From Alloprevotella tannerae (GTDB taxonomy: Bacteria > Bacteroidota > Bacteroidia > Bacteroidales > Bacteroidaceae), in the NCBI GenBank assembly GCA_015259305.1, contig JABZGO010000001.1, forward strand, positions 1 to 29,892: 29,892 nucleotides of DNA, in the 5' to 3' direction. Position numbers and translations under genes: made by a program. This document shows positions 7,731 to 15,437 of the stretch, in pieces; position 1 is the first letter of the stretch; every line of letters starts with the position of its first letter. The notes beneath the pieces were generated by a model. The model saw nothing but the letters and a program-made list of their open reading frames with translations. It did no database searches and had not been told where the DNA came from.

Positions 7731-9158
7731 TTATTTAATGCCTACGAGCTTGATCTCAGCCAAGCGTATGCCGAATGATCCGTTAGGAATATTCGTTTGG
7801 AAGTGCAGATCGCCGAGTGCTTCTGTATCATTTGCGGGCAGCTCTACCGTAAACTCGAAATAGGTTTCCTTATCTTCCGGAGCCTTCACGACCTTATCCG
7901 GCGTTGTGAATGTAGTGTCGTTAAACTTACCCTTGAGCAGGTTGAGGTTCATCGTATCGCCATCTTTGAAGACGCCGCCGTTCACCTTATAAGTCAGCTT
8001 AAATTTCTTGTAACCATTTGACGGGATGTTGCCAATGTGGAGATCGCAATCCTTGTTTGCAGCAAACCAAATGCAATTCTTCCCGGCATGATTGCGCACA
8101 GACAAGTTATTGTTGACATCCTCAAAAGTCAGCGTCGGGTTGCTCCAGCCTGTGAAGTCTTTAAGGTTTGGCCAATATTTTCCAGCCTTTTTAATAGGCG
8201 TTGCGCCTAAAGTTTCCTCAAAGATCACTACTTCCTGCTCTCCTGGTTGCGGTTGTTCGCCTTGCTTGAAGTCTACGTTTACTTCGCCGCCCGCTACTTC
8301 CGTCCAATCAGCAATTGTAGCTGAGCCGAAGCTAACGTTCATGGTGCTCGGTGTTCCGCCTTTCGTAAGTTTTACGGGGATAACCACCTTCGTGCCGGCG
8401 CCAAGTGTGCTCACAGAGAGCGCCTTTTCTACCGTTACGCCGCCAAGCGTGAAGACCAACTTGCCGCTCGTAGCTGCCGCAGGCAATACGATAGCCGTAG
8501 CCGTCGTTCCTGCTGCGTTTACGTTCATAGCAATGTTTGCCGTAGCCGCATCTGCCGTAAGTGCGCCCGTGTTCAGGTCAAACTTACCCGTCGCCGGCGT
8601 GCCGTTCAGCGTGACGCTCAAGCCCGCAGTCGTCGGGATAGTCGCGTCTGTCGTGATGTTGAGCACGATCTGCGTAAGCTGGTGCGTGAAGCCCAAGTTT
8701 ACGTTGCCGCTCGCAGCAGTCTTGCCGGTCGCATTGCTCGAATAGAGCAAGTCGATCGCCGGTAAGTTGCTCTGATTGCTCACGTTCACGTCATACGTTC
8801 CGCTGGCTGCAGAAGCCACATAAGGATAGTAAGCCACAAAGTCTACAGCCGAGTTGTCCGAAGGATAAGCCAGCGCTTCCGAAGCCGTAGCAGCGGTCAA
8901 GTTGCCGCGATCATCAGCCACATACTTCACGTTGGCGTTCTTCATCGTTGCGCCCTGCTTCATAAAGATGCCGACTTGGTCGCCGTTGGTCCAAGCCGTG
9001 CCGCTTGCATGCACTGCCTTTTGGCCTGCGATGTAAGAAGAAAATTTCACGTTAGAGCTGTTGCCCCATTCGCTGTTCTCGTTTAGGTTGGTGCACGACG
9101 TCAAAGCCGCAAGGCCGAGTCCTACTACTGCCAACCGATTCAAAATTGAGCTTTTCAT
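7731..9158 (-). CDS. Fimbrillin-like (Mfa-like) lipoprotein with shared C-terminal module
   Basis: The start chosen is MKSSILNRL at 9158, giving 475 residues and a lipobox LTSC at Cys22; a longer frame adds 12 residues without merit. Residues of about 30-285 resemble the Mfa-like_1/fimbrillin family: GTAWTNGDQVGIFM, VDFVAYYPY, DLLYSSNATG, NLGFTHQLTQIVLNI and LNGTPATGKFDLNTG. Residues 307-475 are a second module with WSNPTLTFEDVN, LSVRN, NCIWF, GYKKFKLTYKVN, DGDTMNL and a final IRLAEIKLVG. This module is clearly homologous to the end of the DUF5689 lipoprotein two genes downstream. The nuclease gene ends 26 bases upstream. A surface structural or binding role is inferred. True polymerising fimbriae usually come with other subunits that are not seen here. 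Confidence 0.82.
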   Translation of the reverse strand: MKSSILNRLAVVGLGLAALTSCTNLNENSEWGNSSNVKFSSYIAGQKAVHASGTAWTNGDQVGIFMKQGATMKNANVKYVADDRGNLTAATASEALAYPSDNSAVDFVAYYPYVASAASGTYDVNVSNQSNLPAIDLLYSSNATGKTAASGNVNLGFTHQLTQIVLNITTDATIPTTAGLSVTLNGTPATGKFDLNTGALTADAATANIAMNVNAAGTTATAIVLPAAATSGKLVFTLGGVTVEKALSVSTLGAGTKVVIPVKLTKGGTPSTMNVSFGSATIADWTEVAGGEVNVDFKQGEQPQPGEQEVVIFEETLGATPIKKAGKYWPNLKDFTGWSNPTLTFEDVNNNLSVRNHAGKNCIWFAANKDCDLHIGNIPSNGYKKFKLTYKVNGGVFKDGDTMNLNLLKGKFNDTTFTTPDKVVKAPEDKETYFEFTVELPANDTEALGDLHFQTNIPNGSFGIRLAEIKLVGIK

Positions 9159-9184
9159 ATCTGTTAATATAATTGTTTTAACGA

Positions 9185-10765
9185 CTAATTCCATTTATTC
9201 TTATCATACGTCTGCTTATACTGCTCCCGAATCATGGGGAAGAAGACAAAGCCCGTCATCCGTTCGAGCTCTGCTACAGAAAGCGTGTGGCTCATATACG
9301 ACTCGCTGTTTGGATAAGCTCTATTGTCGAGCTTAAACGCGATCGTATAAGCCTCGCCCGTAGCGCGGTTGATGCGGCAGAGCGCCTTAAAATAGTATTT
9401 TGGTACGGCGATTTGTTTGCCTCTGTTGTCTTGCGTGTAAGTAATCGTCGTGTTCTCCGGCGTTGTAGGCATTGCGCCCGTCACGACGTAAAGCGTATCG
9501 ATGTTTGAAGACCATCCGCGCACAGCAGTTTCCAACTTCTGCCAGATGTCCTGATTCATACCCTTGCCGATCTGCGCCGTCATGTTGGTATAGTAGAACG
9601 TCTGCTCGTTAGCCTCTCTCGTCACCACGCGGTCTGCACTCGGTATCTGGTGACCGCGGTCGTAGCCGTTCAGTCCGCGCTTCATCGTAGCCTGTTCTTC
9701 GCTGCTCAGCGACGGATCATAAGCCCAAGCATTCGTGCGCTCCACGCCCTTCGTCGTATAGTAATTACACAAGGGGTAAGCTACCCAATATGCAATCTTC
9801 AGTTGCGTATCAAAGAGCATACTGTAGCTCCTTACCTGCTTTCCGTTGTCCGTGAAGTAGTGAGAGATGTATTTGTAGTCCTTCAGTTGTTGCGGCGTGA
9901 TCGTAGGCGTCTCCGTCCAGTGCGTATAGGTAGGCACCGGCGTTTCGGCAGCACCTAAGTTGCTCACGTTAATCGTTTTCGTGTACCTATCGCCCGGGTT
10001 CAATCCCTTGTCTGCATCGAGCGTCATTTGCCTTGTCGTGCCGTCAGTCGCCGTGATCGTCACCTTAATGTCGCGTTTACCCGGCAAGATGAAAGCCGTA
10101 GCCGTCAAGTATGTGCCGGCGCTCGTTGTGTTCATCGTGATCGCGCCTCGGTCTGCGGCTGTTTCTGTGAAGGTGCCGGTTCTTAAGTCGAATGTCGCGC
10201 GTAGCGGTTGGTCATCGAGCGTCACTTTCACGCCCGTCAGCTGCTTGTTGTCTTTCGATTTGATGGTCAACTTTACGTGTGCCAATTGGTGGCGGAAGTT
10301 CAAGCGCACTTCGCCGCTCGTCTTGCTAAACCCCTTGGCATCGTTGACGTAGAGCAGGTCCACGGTCGATGGGTGCTGCTGATTCGTCAGATCCACAGGA
10401 TAAGTGTAGTTGTTCAAAGTGCCGGTATGGGGATAGTAAGCGATGAAGTCTACCATCGACCCGTCAGCAGGATATTGCAAGCCCGCGCCCATCGGCGTAA
10501 ACACGCCGCTGCCCGAAAGTGTCGTGTAGCCCACGTTATCTCCACCACCCACGATGCCCGAAGCATCAAGCGCAGCAGCATTTTTAACCATAAAGACGCC
10601 GATTTTATCGCCGGCATCCCAGGTCGTGTTCATTACTCTTTGCGCTACGCCCGCCTCAAACGTGATGGCGGCGCGCTCGGTGGCAAATGTCTCGTCGGAA
10701 GAACAGCTACCCAATGTGATCAATAGGGTCAGCAGTCCGTAAGCTGTGAATAATCGCGTATACAT
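9185..10765 (-). CDS. Lipoprotein with fimbrillin-like domain fused to a DNA/RNA non-specific endonuclease
   Basis: The start at 10765 (MYTRLFTAYG) follows an AAGGAGA site and gives 526 residues; the 46-residue upstream extension would run over the promoter. The lipobox is LGSC with Cys21. Residues of about 30-272 resemble the fimbrillin family (TTWDAGDKIGVFMV, VDFIAYYPH, VDLLYV, VRLNFRHQLAHVKLTI, LRATFDLRTGTF). Residues of about 295-520 are a NUC1-type (ββα-metal) nuclease. YDRGHQIPSADR holds the catalytic His372, NEQTFYYTNMTAQ follows, and MNQDIWQKLE supplies Asn404 and Glu412, which align with Serratia nuclease Asn119 and Glu127. The active site therefore looks complete for cutting DNA and RNA with a divalent metal. 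It should sit lipid-anchored in the envelope, probably facing out. It is the first gene of the five-gene run. Confidence 0.88.
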   Translation of the reverse strand: MYTRLFTAYGLLTLLITLGSCSSDETFATERAAITFEAGVAQRVMNTTWDAGDKIGVFMVKNAAALDASGIVGGGDNVGYTTLSGSGVFTPMGAGLQYPADGSMVDFIAYYPHTGTLNNYTYPVDLTNQQHPSTVDLLYVNDAKGFSKTSGEVRLNFRHQLAHVKLTIKSKDNKQLTGVKVTLDDQPLRATFDLRTGTFTETAADRGAITMNTTSAGTYLTATAFILPGKRDIKVTITATDGTTRQMTLDADKGLNPGDRYTKTINVSNLGAAETPVPTYTHWTETPTITPQQLKDYKYISHYFTDNGKQVRSYSMLFDTQLKIAYWVAYPLCNYYTTKGVERTNAWAYDPSLSSEEQATMKRGLNGYDRGHQIPSADRVVTREANEQTFYYTNMTAQIGKGMNQDIWQKLETAVRGWSSNIDTLYVVTGAMPTTPENTTITYTQDNRGKQIAVPKYYFKALCRINRATGEAYTIAFKLDNRAYPNSESYMSHTLSVAELERMTGFVFFPMIREQYKQTYDKNKWN

Positions 10766-10845
10766 CGTCTCCTTAGTCTTATTATTACACTCATGCAGCC
10801 ACTCAACTCTCAAGGAAAAGCGGCTGTCGTCTTTTTTTAGTTGGG

Positions 10846-10876
10846 CAAATGTACATAATCCTTTCCGCTTTTCCAA
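10846..10876 (-). promoter_or_regulatory. Promoter of the nuclease/TonB-receptor operon
   Basis: On the minus strand TTG (10876-10874), 20 bases, then TACATTTG (10853-10846) match the Bacteroidota primary-sigma pattern TTG-N19-21-TAnnTTTG. Transcription would begin near 10839, giving a leader of roughly 75 bases. The leader contains an AAGGAGA ribosome-binding-type site just before the ATG at 10765. Confidence 0.75.
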
Positions 10877-11134
10877 TTTTTTCACAGAAGAAAAGCCTAA
10901 CATTTTTTATTATTGACGGAACGCAAAATGCTAACACTTATAAAATTCGCCGAAAAATAGCTGCAAACGGACGCTTTAATCGCCTGTTTTGATAAGTCCA
11001 TTAAGCAATCAGGTTGGTTTTCCGCCATGCGCGCCGCCAAGGTTTCCGGCTCAGTGAAGACGGCTTGCATAGTGCACGATGCCTCCTTGAAAAAGGACGA
11101 CCGATGCTTCTTCATTCGATCCCTATCTGTACAC

Positions 11135-11255
11135 CTAAGCGATGATTTGCCCCCGCCAAGCGATGATTTCCTCCCGCCAAACGAGCGTTTTCTCCCGCCA
11201 AACGAGCGTTTTCTCCCGCCAAACGAGCGTTTCCTCCCGCCAAACGCGCACCGCG
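11135..11255. repeat. 21-bp tandem repeat array, family A, locus 2
   Basis: Five full 21-bp units begin at 11135, 11156, 11177, 11198 and 11219, with a partial sixth at 11240. The units at 11177 and 11198 are identical and the one at 11219 differs by one base. The consensus is CCAAACGAGCGTTTTCTCCC plus G. Each contains a near-palindrome AAACGNNCGTTT. The array lies about 260 bases upstream of the nuclease operon promoter. Confidence 0.9.
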
Positions 11256-11427
11256 CCTATCCTTGAGCGTAGCCGAACAAGCTGTTTCGCAACCGAAGGC
11301 TGTGCTCGCTGCAACTTACGCGAACCCGGCAGCAGCGCAATAGGCCGTCGGCGGGTAGCGGCTACGCATCACAAATTTCAACCAAAAGGCCGATTCGCGG
11401 CAAGTCGGCGCTTCATAGCCGGCCTAC

Positions 11428-11463
11428 AAAAAGCGCCGAGCAGGGCCTTGACTTGCCTTGCTC
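11428..11463 (-). terminator. Probable terminator of the DUF4840-like lipoprotein gene
   Basis: GAGCAGGGC (11438-11446) pairs with GCCTTGCTC (11455-11463), a 9-bp stem with one G-U pair and an 8-base loop. On the minus strand a T run (11428-11432) follows after a few bases. The gene it would serve ends at 11494. A smaller GACCC/GGGTC hairpin lies between the two. Confidence 0.45.
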
Positions 11464-11493
11464 GACGCAAATACTTAGACCCGAAAGGGTCGA

Positions 11494-12084
11494 TTATTTT
11501 TTGAAGATTGCGGGGAATCGGAAACTGAATCTGCGATTGGGCTTAATCTTATTGCCCAGCATTTGGATGTCATCACCATCTAGAGCGATGCGAGCCGTGC
11601 GAGCTTCCAATTCGATTTGACCTTTGCCCGGGAAGTAGAAGACCATGTTGTCAAAAGCCGGCTTCTCAAAAGCGACAACCACGTTGTGGACAGCGCCGCC
11701 GTAGTTGACGGTGAAGTTGAAATCTTCTATCTCAAACTGCATCGGGAAGTAAGCCTGATTAGCACCATACATCGTGTACTTAATCTTCATCGGCAGCGTG
11801 TTTATGCCCGCCGCAGAAGCCGTTCCACTGCCGAAAATCGTGTCAATCATCGGAGCTACGGGCACGCGATCAATGACGATTTCTTTATCATTCACACTGG
11901 CTAAAGCAGCCGCGCGGAGCGTGTCGCGATTATTGCCGGAAGAGATGAAATTCACTTGGCCGCTGTAGTTGCCTTTTATGCTTTGGCGTACGCTATCCGG
12001 TACTTTCGGCTCGTTCGTTTCGCACGACGTTAGCACGAAACCAAATAGCATAAGCAGAGGCAAGAAGAATGTTACTTTTTTCAT
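11494..12084 (-). CDS. Small DUF4840-like lipoprotein
   Basis: This 196-residue protein has lipobox VLTSC with Cys21. The mature part starts with a charged, Pro-containing linker, then IKGNYSGQVNFISSGNN, a pattern of beta strands, and a final RRFSFRFPAIFKK. The opening G-Y-G segment and the size resemble the DUF4840 family of Bacteroidales lipoproteins, but I am not certain of the family. There is no enzyme motif. The gene stands alone: 406 bases separate it from tdh upstream and more than 700 from the nuclease operon downstream. Its function is unknown; a surface or periplasmic anchor protein is likely. Confidence 0.7.
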   Translation of the reverse strand: MKKVTFFLPLLMLFGFVLTSCETNEPKVPDSVRQSIKGNYSGQVNFISSGNNRDTLRAAALASVNDKEIVIDRVPVAPMIDTIFGSGTASAAGINTLPMKIKYTMYGANQAYFPMQFEIEDFNFTVNYGGAVHNVVVAFEKPAFDNMVFYFPGKGQIELEARTARIALDGDDIQMLGNKIKPNRRFSFRFPAIFKK

Positions 12085-12490
12085 ATATCTACTTTTTTAA
12101 GTATGCAATATTCGCAATAATAATCGAAACTTCCAAACATCTGCGCCGTTATTTTTACGCATACAAGGTGTTTGTCGCTTCGTTGATCCCGCTTCTGATT
12201 GCGCCATTCTTGCTGCGCGGCGCTTCTTTCCGATGCTCCGCCGCTCGCGTTGGGCATTGCCGCGCGCTATATCCTGCCCAGCTTCTTCGGATTCCGTCCC
12301 ACGCCTCCGGATTCCGCCCTGCGGCACACCAAACGCCCTTCTATAGCCGGCGCAGAGCAACAATACGACCACAGCACTTGGCCGTGGTCGTACACATTAT
12401 ATATATTGTGCGCGCAAGGCGCAATTTATCCGGCGGAAGCGGCTTGATCGCCTCCACACAGATAAATTAAAAGATTGCTTTGTCAGATTC
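12085..12490. other. Intergenic region with a 9-bp hairpin, no gene recognised
   Basis: This lies between two minus-strand genes. TACGACCAC (12364-12372) pairs perfectly with GTGGTCGTA (12384-12392) around an 11-base loop, followed on the plus strand by an AT-only stretch (12396-12406). It could help end the tdh transcript about 100 bases past its stop, though no T run follows on the minus strand. I see no clear promoter for the lipoprotein gene and no gene. Confidence 0.45.
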
Positions 12491-13447
12491 TTACTTCAGC
12501 AAGCGCGCTTCCAGTTTCTCCAACATATCCTTCGTCATCGAATCGAGGTCGTATTGCGGATTCCAACCCCACTCTTGACGCGCGCAAGTGTCATCTAAGC
12601 TGTTGGGCCAGCTGTCAGCGATGCTTTGCTTCAAAGGATCTACCTCGTAAACCATCTCAAATTGCGGGCGATACTTCTTGATCGTCGTGTAAATCGCTTC
12701 CGGGTCGAAGCTCATGCTGGCTATGTTGAAGCCATTGTAGTGTACGAGGCGAGCAGGATCAGCTTCCATCAACTGCACGCAGGCATTGAGTGCATCAGGC
12801 ATATACATCATATCCATCATCGTGCCTTTGCCGATCGGGCAAACAAACTTCTCGCCGCGCACAGCGCTATAATAAATGTCGACAGCGTAGTCGGTCGTGC
12901 CGCCACCCGGAGGTGTTACGTTGGAGATCAAACCCGGGAAGCGCACGCTGCGTGTGTCCGTGCCGTACTTGCGATGATAATAATCGCTGAGCAACTCTGT
13001 CGTCACCTTGCTCACACCGTAAATCGTGCGGGGCCGTTGTATGGTATCCTGCGGCGTACTATCGGCCGGCGTTTCCGGACCAAACGAACCAATAGAGCTG
13101 GGCGTGAAGACCGCGCAATTGTTTTCGCGCGCCACTTCTAAGACTTTCAGCAGCCCATCGATGCCGATTTTCCACGCCAGCAGCGGTTTGCGCTCCGCTA
13201 CGACGGAGAGCAGCGCCGCCAAGTTGTAAATCGCGTCGATATTGTATTGCTTCACAACGGCAGCAATAGCTTCGCCGTCTGTTACGTCGCACAAGGCCGA
13301 CGGTCCGCTTTCCAAAAGAATGCCCGTAGGCTCTTGTCCTGTAATGTAGCCTGCGACTACGTGATCATTACCGTAAATGCTGCGCAGCTTCATGGTCAGC
13401 TCGGAGCCGATTTGGCCCGTAGAGCCAATGACAAGGATATTTTTCAT
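12491..13447 (-). CDS. tdh: L-threonine 3-dehydrogenase, SDR (GalE-like) type
   Basis: This 318-residue NAD-dependent short-chain dehydrogenase has a Rossmann start GSTGQIGSEL (residues 8-17), NLAALLS, TPSSIGSFGP with the catalytic Ser/Thr, and YGVSK (Tyr143, Lys147). The QRPRTIYGVSK and RFPGLIS with PPGGGTTDYAVDI segments mark the UDP-glucose-epimerase-like threonine dehydrogenases rather than sugar epimerases. It should oxidise L-threonine to 2-amino-3-ketobutyrate in the cytoplasm. The divergent neighbour kbl would convert that to glycine and acetyl-CoA, which strongly supports the call. The spacing to kbl is 240 bases, and both promoters probably lie in that gap. Confidence 0.88.
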   Translation of the reverse strand: MKNILVIGSTGQIGSELTMKLRSIYGNDHVVAGYITGQEPTGILLESGPSALCDVTDGEAIAAVVKQYNIDAIYNLAALLSVVAERKPLLAWKIGIDGLLKVLEVARENNCAVFTPSSIGSFGPETPADSTPQDTIQRPRTIYGVSKVTTELLSDYYHRKYGTDTRSVRFPGLISNVTPPGGGTTDYAVDIYYSAVRGEKFVCPIGKGTMMDMMYMPDALNACVQLMEADPARLVHYNGFNIASMSFDPEAIYTTIKKYRPQFEMVYEVDPLKQSIADSWPNSLDDTCARQEWGWNPQYDLDSMTKDMLEKLEARLLK

Positions 13448-13481
13448 ATCAAGGAAATTAAGAGTTAAATTAAAGTTGTTG

Positions 13482-13489
13482 CAAAGTAA
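13482..13489 (-). promoter_or_regulatory. Possible -7 element of tdh
   Basis: On the minus strand TTACTTTG differs from TAnnTTTG at one base and lies about 35 bases before the tdh ATG. The -33 TTG is not well placed (the nearest is 11 bases upstream), so this is tentative. Confidence 0.35.
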
Positions 13490-13520
13490 CGTTTTTTTTT
13501 CAAGATTTCATAGCGCCGAC

Positions 13521-13551
13521 TTGATAAATTCGATAAAAAGGGCTTACTTTG
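13521..13551 (+). promoter_or_regulatory. Probable promoter of kbl
   Basis: TTG (13521-13523), 20 bases, then TTACTTTG (13544-13551) match the Bacteroidota promoter spacing with one mismatch in the -7 box. The transcript would have a leader of about 130 bases before kbl. Confidence 0.5.
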
Positions 13552-13687
13552 TGCTGTGATTAGCGCGATTTTCGGCGGAGATGGAGGCTTTTTATGCGCC
13601 TTTTAACCCGCACGAAGGCTTCGCTGTATAAGATTGCGCCGACCGAAATCTATGATGACGACTATATTCATTTAATACTATACACAA

Positions 13688-14875
13688 ATGTACGGAGAAT
13701 TTCAAAAGCACCTGCAAGCTCAGTTGCAGGAGATCAAAGATGCAGGTCTCTACAAGAGTGAGCGTATCATCGAAAGTCCGCAAGCAGCGGCGATCAACGT
13801 AGCCGGCAAAGAGGTGATCAACTTCTGCGCCAACAACTACCTCGGCCTTTCCAACCATCCTCGACTTATTCAAGCTGCCAAGGACATGATGGACAAGCGC
13901 GGCTATGGTATGTCGTCCGTGCGCTTCATCTGCGGCACGATGGACGGACACAAGACGCTCGAGAAGGCTATTTCCGACTACTTCAAGACGGAAGATACCA
14001 TCCTCTACGCAGCTTGCTTCGACGCCAACGGTGGTGTGTTTGAGCCGCTCTTGACGAAGGACGATGCCATCATTTCTGACGCCCTCAACCACGCATCCAT
14101 CATCGACGGCGTTCGCCTCTGCAAGGCGCAGCGCTATCGTTATGCCAACGCCGATATGGAAGATCTCGAGCGCTGCTTGAAAGAGGCGCAAGCGCAACGC
14201 TTCCGCATCATCTGTACTGACGGTGTTTTCTCCATGGATGGCAATGTGGCACCATTAGATAAGATTTGCGATTTAGCAGAGAAATATAACGCGCTCGTAA
14301 TGGTCGACGAGAGCCATTCAGCCGGCGTTGTCGGCGCAACGGGTCACGGCGTCAGCGAATTTTTCAAGACTTACGGCCGCGTAGACATCTACACCGGCAC
14401 GCTCGGTAAGGCTTTCGGCGGCGCAATGGGCGGTTTCACGACGGGTCGCAAGGAGATTATCGACATCTTGCGCCAACGCAGTCGGCCGTATCTCTTCTCC
14501 AACAGCGTTGCGCCCGCAATCGTCGGCGCTGCCATCGAGACGTTCAAGATGTTGGGCGAGAGCAACGAAATCCACGACCGCTTGGTAGAAAACGTAGAAT
14601 ACTTCCGCGACAAGATGATGGCTGCCGGCTTCGACATCAAGCCGACGCAGAGCGCCATTTGCGCCGTGATGCTCTACGATGCTCCGCTTTCGCAGAAGTA
14701 TGCTGCCAGACTCCAAGAGGAGGGTATATACGTGACGGGCTTCTACTATCCTGTCGTTCCGAAGGGCGAGGCTCGCATCCGCGTGCAATTGAGTGCCGGC
14801 CATACGCGTGAGCAACTCGACAAGTGCATCGCAGCCTTCATCAAGGTGGGCAAGGAATTGGGTGTTTTGAAATAA
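13688..14875 (+). CDS. kbl: Glycine C-acetyltransferase (2-amino-3-ketobutyrate CoA ligase)
   Basis: This 395-residue PLP-dependent alpha-oxoamine synthase has the normal full length for the family. FCANNYLGLSNHPRL and the RGYGMSSVRFICGTMDGHK segment match Kbl. NHASIIDG, MVDESHSAGVVG (PLP-contacting Asp and His) and TGTLGKAFGGAMGG (Schiff-base Lys241) are all intact. The LFSNSVAPAIVGA segment and the closing RIRVQLSAGHT are also as expected. It cleaves 2-amino-3-ketobutyrate with CoA to glycine and acetyl-CoA, the second step after Tdh, encoded divergently next door. The ATG at 13688 directly precedes the conserved YGEFQKHLQ start. It is followed by a strong terminator and is likely transcribed alone. 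Confidence 0.95.
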   Translation: MYGEFQKHLQAQLQEIKDAGLYKSERIIESPQAAAINVAGKEVINFCANNYLGLSNHPRLIQAAKDMMDKRGYGMSSVRFICGTMDGHKTLEKAISDYFKTEDTILYAACFDANGGVFEPLLTKDDAIISDALNHASIIDGVRLCKAQRYRYANADMEDLERCLKEAQAQRFRIICTDGVFSMDGNVAPLDKICDLAEKYNALVMVDESHSAGVVGATGHGVSEFFKTYGRVDIYTGTLGKAFGGAMGGFTTGRKEIIDILRQRSRPYLFSNSVAPAIVGAAIETFKMLGESNEIHDRLVENVEYFRDKMMAAGFDIKPTQSAICAVMLYDAPLSQKYAARLQEEGIYVTGFYYPVVPKGEARIRVQLSAGHTREQLDKCIAAFIKVGKELGVLK

Positions 14876-14896
14876 GCCTCAAATTGATAAAGTAGG

Positions 14897-14932
14897 AGCG
14901 GGCTGACCCCTTGGTGGGCGGCCCGCTTTTTT
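14897..14932 (+). terminator. Intrinsic terminator of kbl
   Basis: AGCGGGC (14897-14903) pairs with GCCCGCT (14921-14927), followed by a run of six T (14927-14932). It lies 21 bases past the kbl stop. Confidence 0.85.
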
Positions 14933-15345
14933 CGGCCCTTTTGCTGATGCTTCGCTCGCACACTTGGTCGGCGATGTGGCTTGGGGTTGAGGGCGATGAT
15001 GGACTACGAATGACGAATCGTTGGCAATAAGTGCATCGCGCATTGACTTTTAGCGGCCGCTGCATTGGGGGCGGCGGTTTGCGCTCGTGAGGTGAAACCT
15101 TTTTTATCGTGAGCGCAAACCTTTGTTCTCACGAGCGCAAACGCTTTTTATCGTGATCGAAAAGGTACGGCGTCGGATGTCGGCCTTGTATTCATAGGCT
15201 GCGGGCAGAGCAAATGCAAGGCGTTTGCAGGCGTATCTTAACTTAAAAAAGTAGAAGAATGGGCTGACGGCAAACGCTGCGGGCCGGAGACGACGCCCTG
15301 CGCACGGATGAGGCCGCGAAGGTCGATCGGCCATTTGCCGGAGAA
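14933..15345. other. Intergenic region between convergent kbl and ahpF
   Basis: No gene is recognised here. It contains the family B tandem array at 15088-15165 and is otherwise without clear features. Small open frames on the minus strand have no support. Confidence 0.6.
15071..15165. repeat. 22-bp tandem repeat array, family B, locus 1
   Basis: Three 22-bp units begin at 15088, 15110 and 15132, with a truncated fourth (TGATCGAAAAGG) at 15154. The units follow YGAGCGYAAACCTTTTTTAT plus CR, with drift. Just upstream, GCGGTTTGCGCTCG (15074-15087) is an inverted half unit, so the array starts with an inverted repeat. It lies between the terminators of convergent kbl and ahpF. Confidence 0.85.
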
Positions 15346-15390
15346 GAAAAGAAAAGTCCCGCCCTCAACAAGTGGGGACGGGACTTTCAC
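15346..15390 (-). terminator. Intrinsic terminator of ahpF
   Basis: AAAGTCCCG (15353-15361) pairs with CGGGACTTT (15379-15387) around a loop that can pair further (CCC with GGG). On the minus strand the stem runs into TTTTCTTTTCTT. It lies about 50 bases after the ahpF stop. Confidence 0.8.
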
Positions 15391-15437
15391 AAATAGAGAA
15401 TAGATAATGAAATGTGTCAAACCGATAATATGTATGT

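Larger units (their letters stand above)
10904..11493. other. Intergenic region with family A array and no recognised gene
   Basis: This stretch lies between the small lipoprotein gene and the nuclease operon promoter. Apart from the 21-bp repeat array and a hairpin near 11438, I see no gene. Short open frames across the array exist because 21 is a multiple of three, and they have no ribosome-binding site or known motif. Confidence 0.6.

Noticed and set aside
7731..10765. Fimbrial operon (Mfa/Fim type)
   Set aside because: Two fimbrillin-like lipoproteins are present, but one is fused to a nuclease and both sit with a TonB receptor. No further tip, anchor or assembly genes are seen.
10766..10903. 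46-residue extension of the fimbrillin-nuclease protein
   Set aside because: It spans the predicted promoter, has no signal peptide, and would hide the lipobox that follows the start at 10765.
10897..11115. Small minus-strand open frame of 72 residues
   Set aside because: There is no recognised motif or convincing ribosome-binding site, and it lies in intergenic DNA next to a repeat array.
11135..11255. CRISPR array
   Set aside because: The units are contiguous 21-bp tandem repeats with no unique spacers, and no cas genes are present. The same applies to the other five arrays.
11027..11504. Open frames with PPNERFL or RQTSVFS repeats
   Set aside because: The peptide repeats only reflect the 21-bp DNA array, which stays open in several frames. 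No coding signal was seen.
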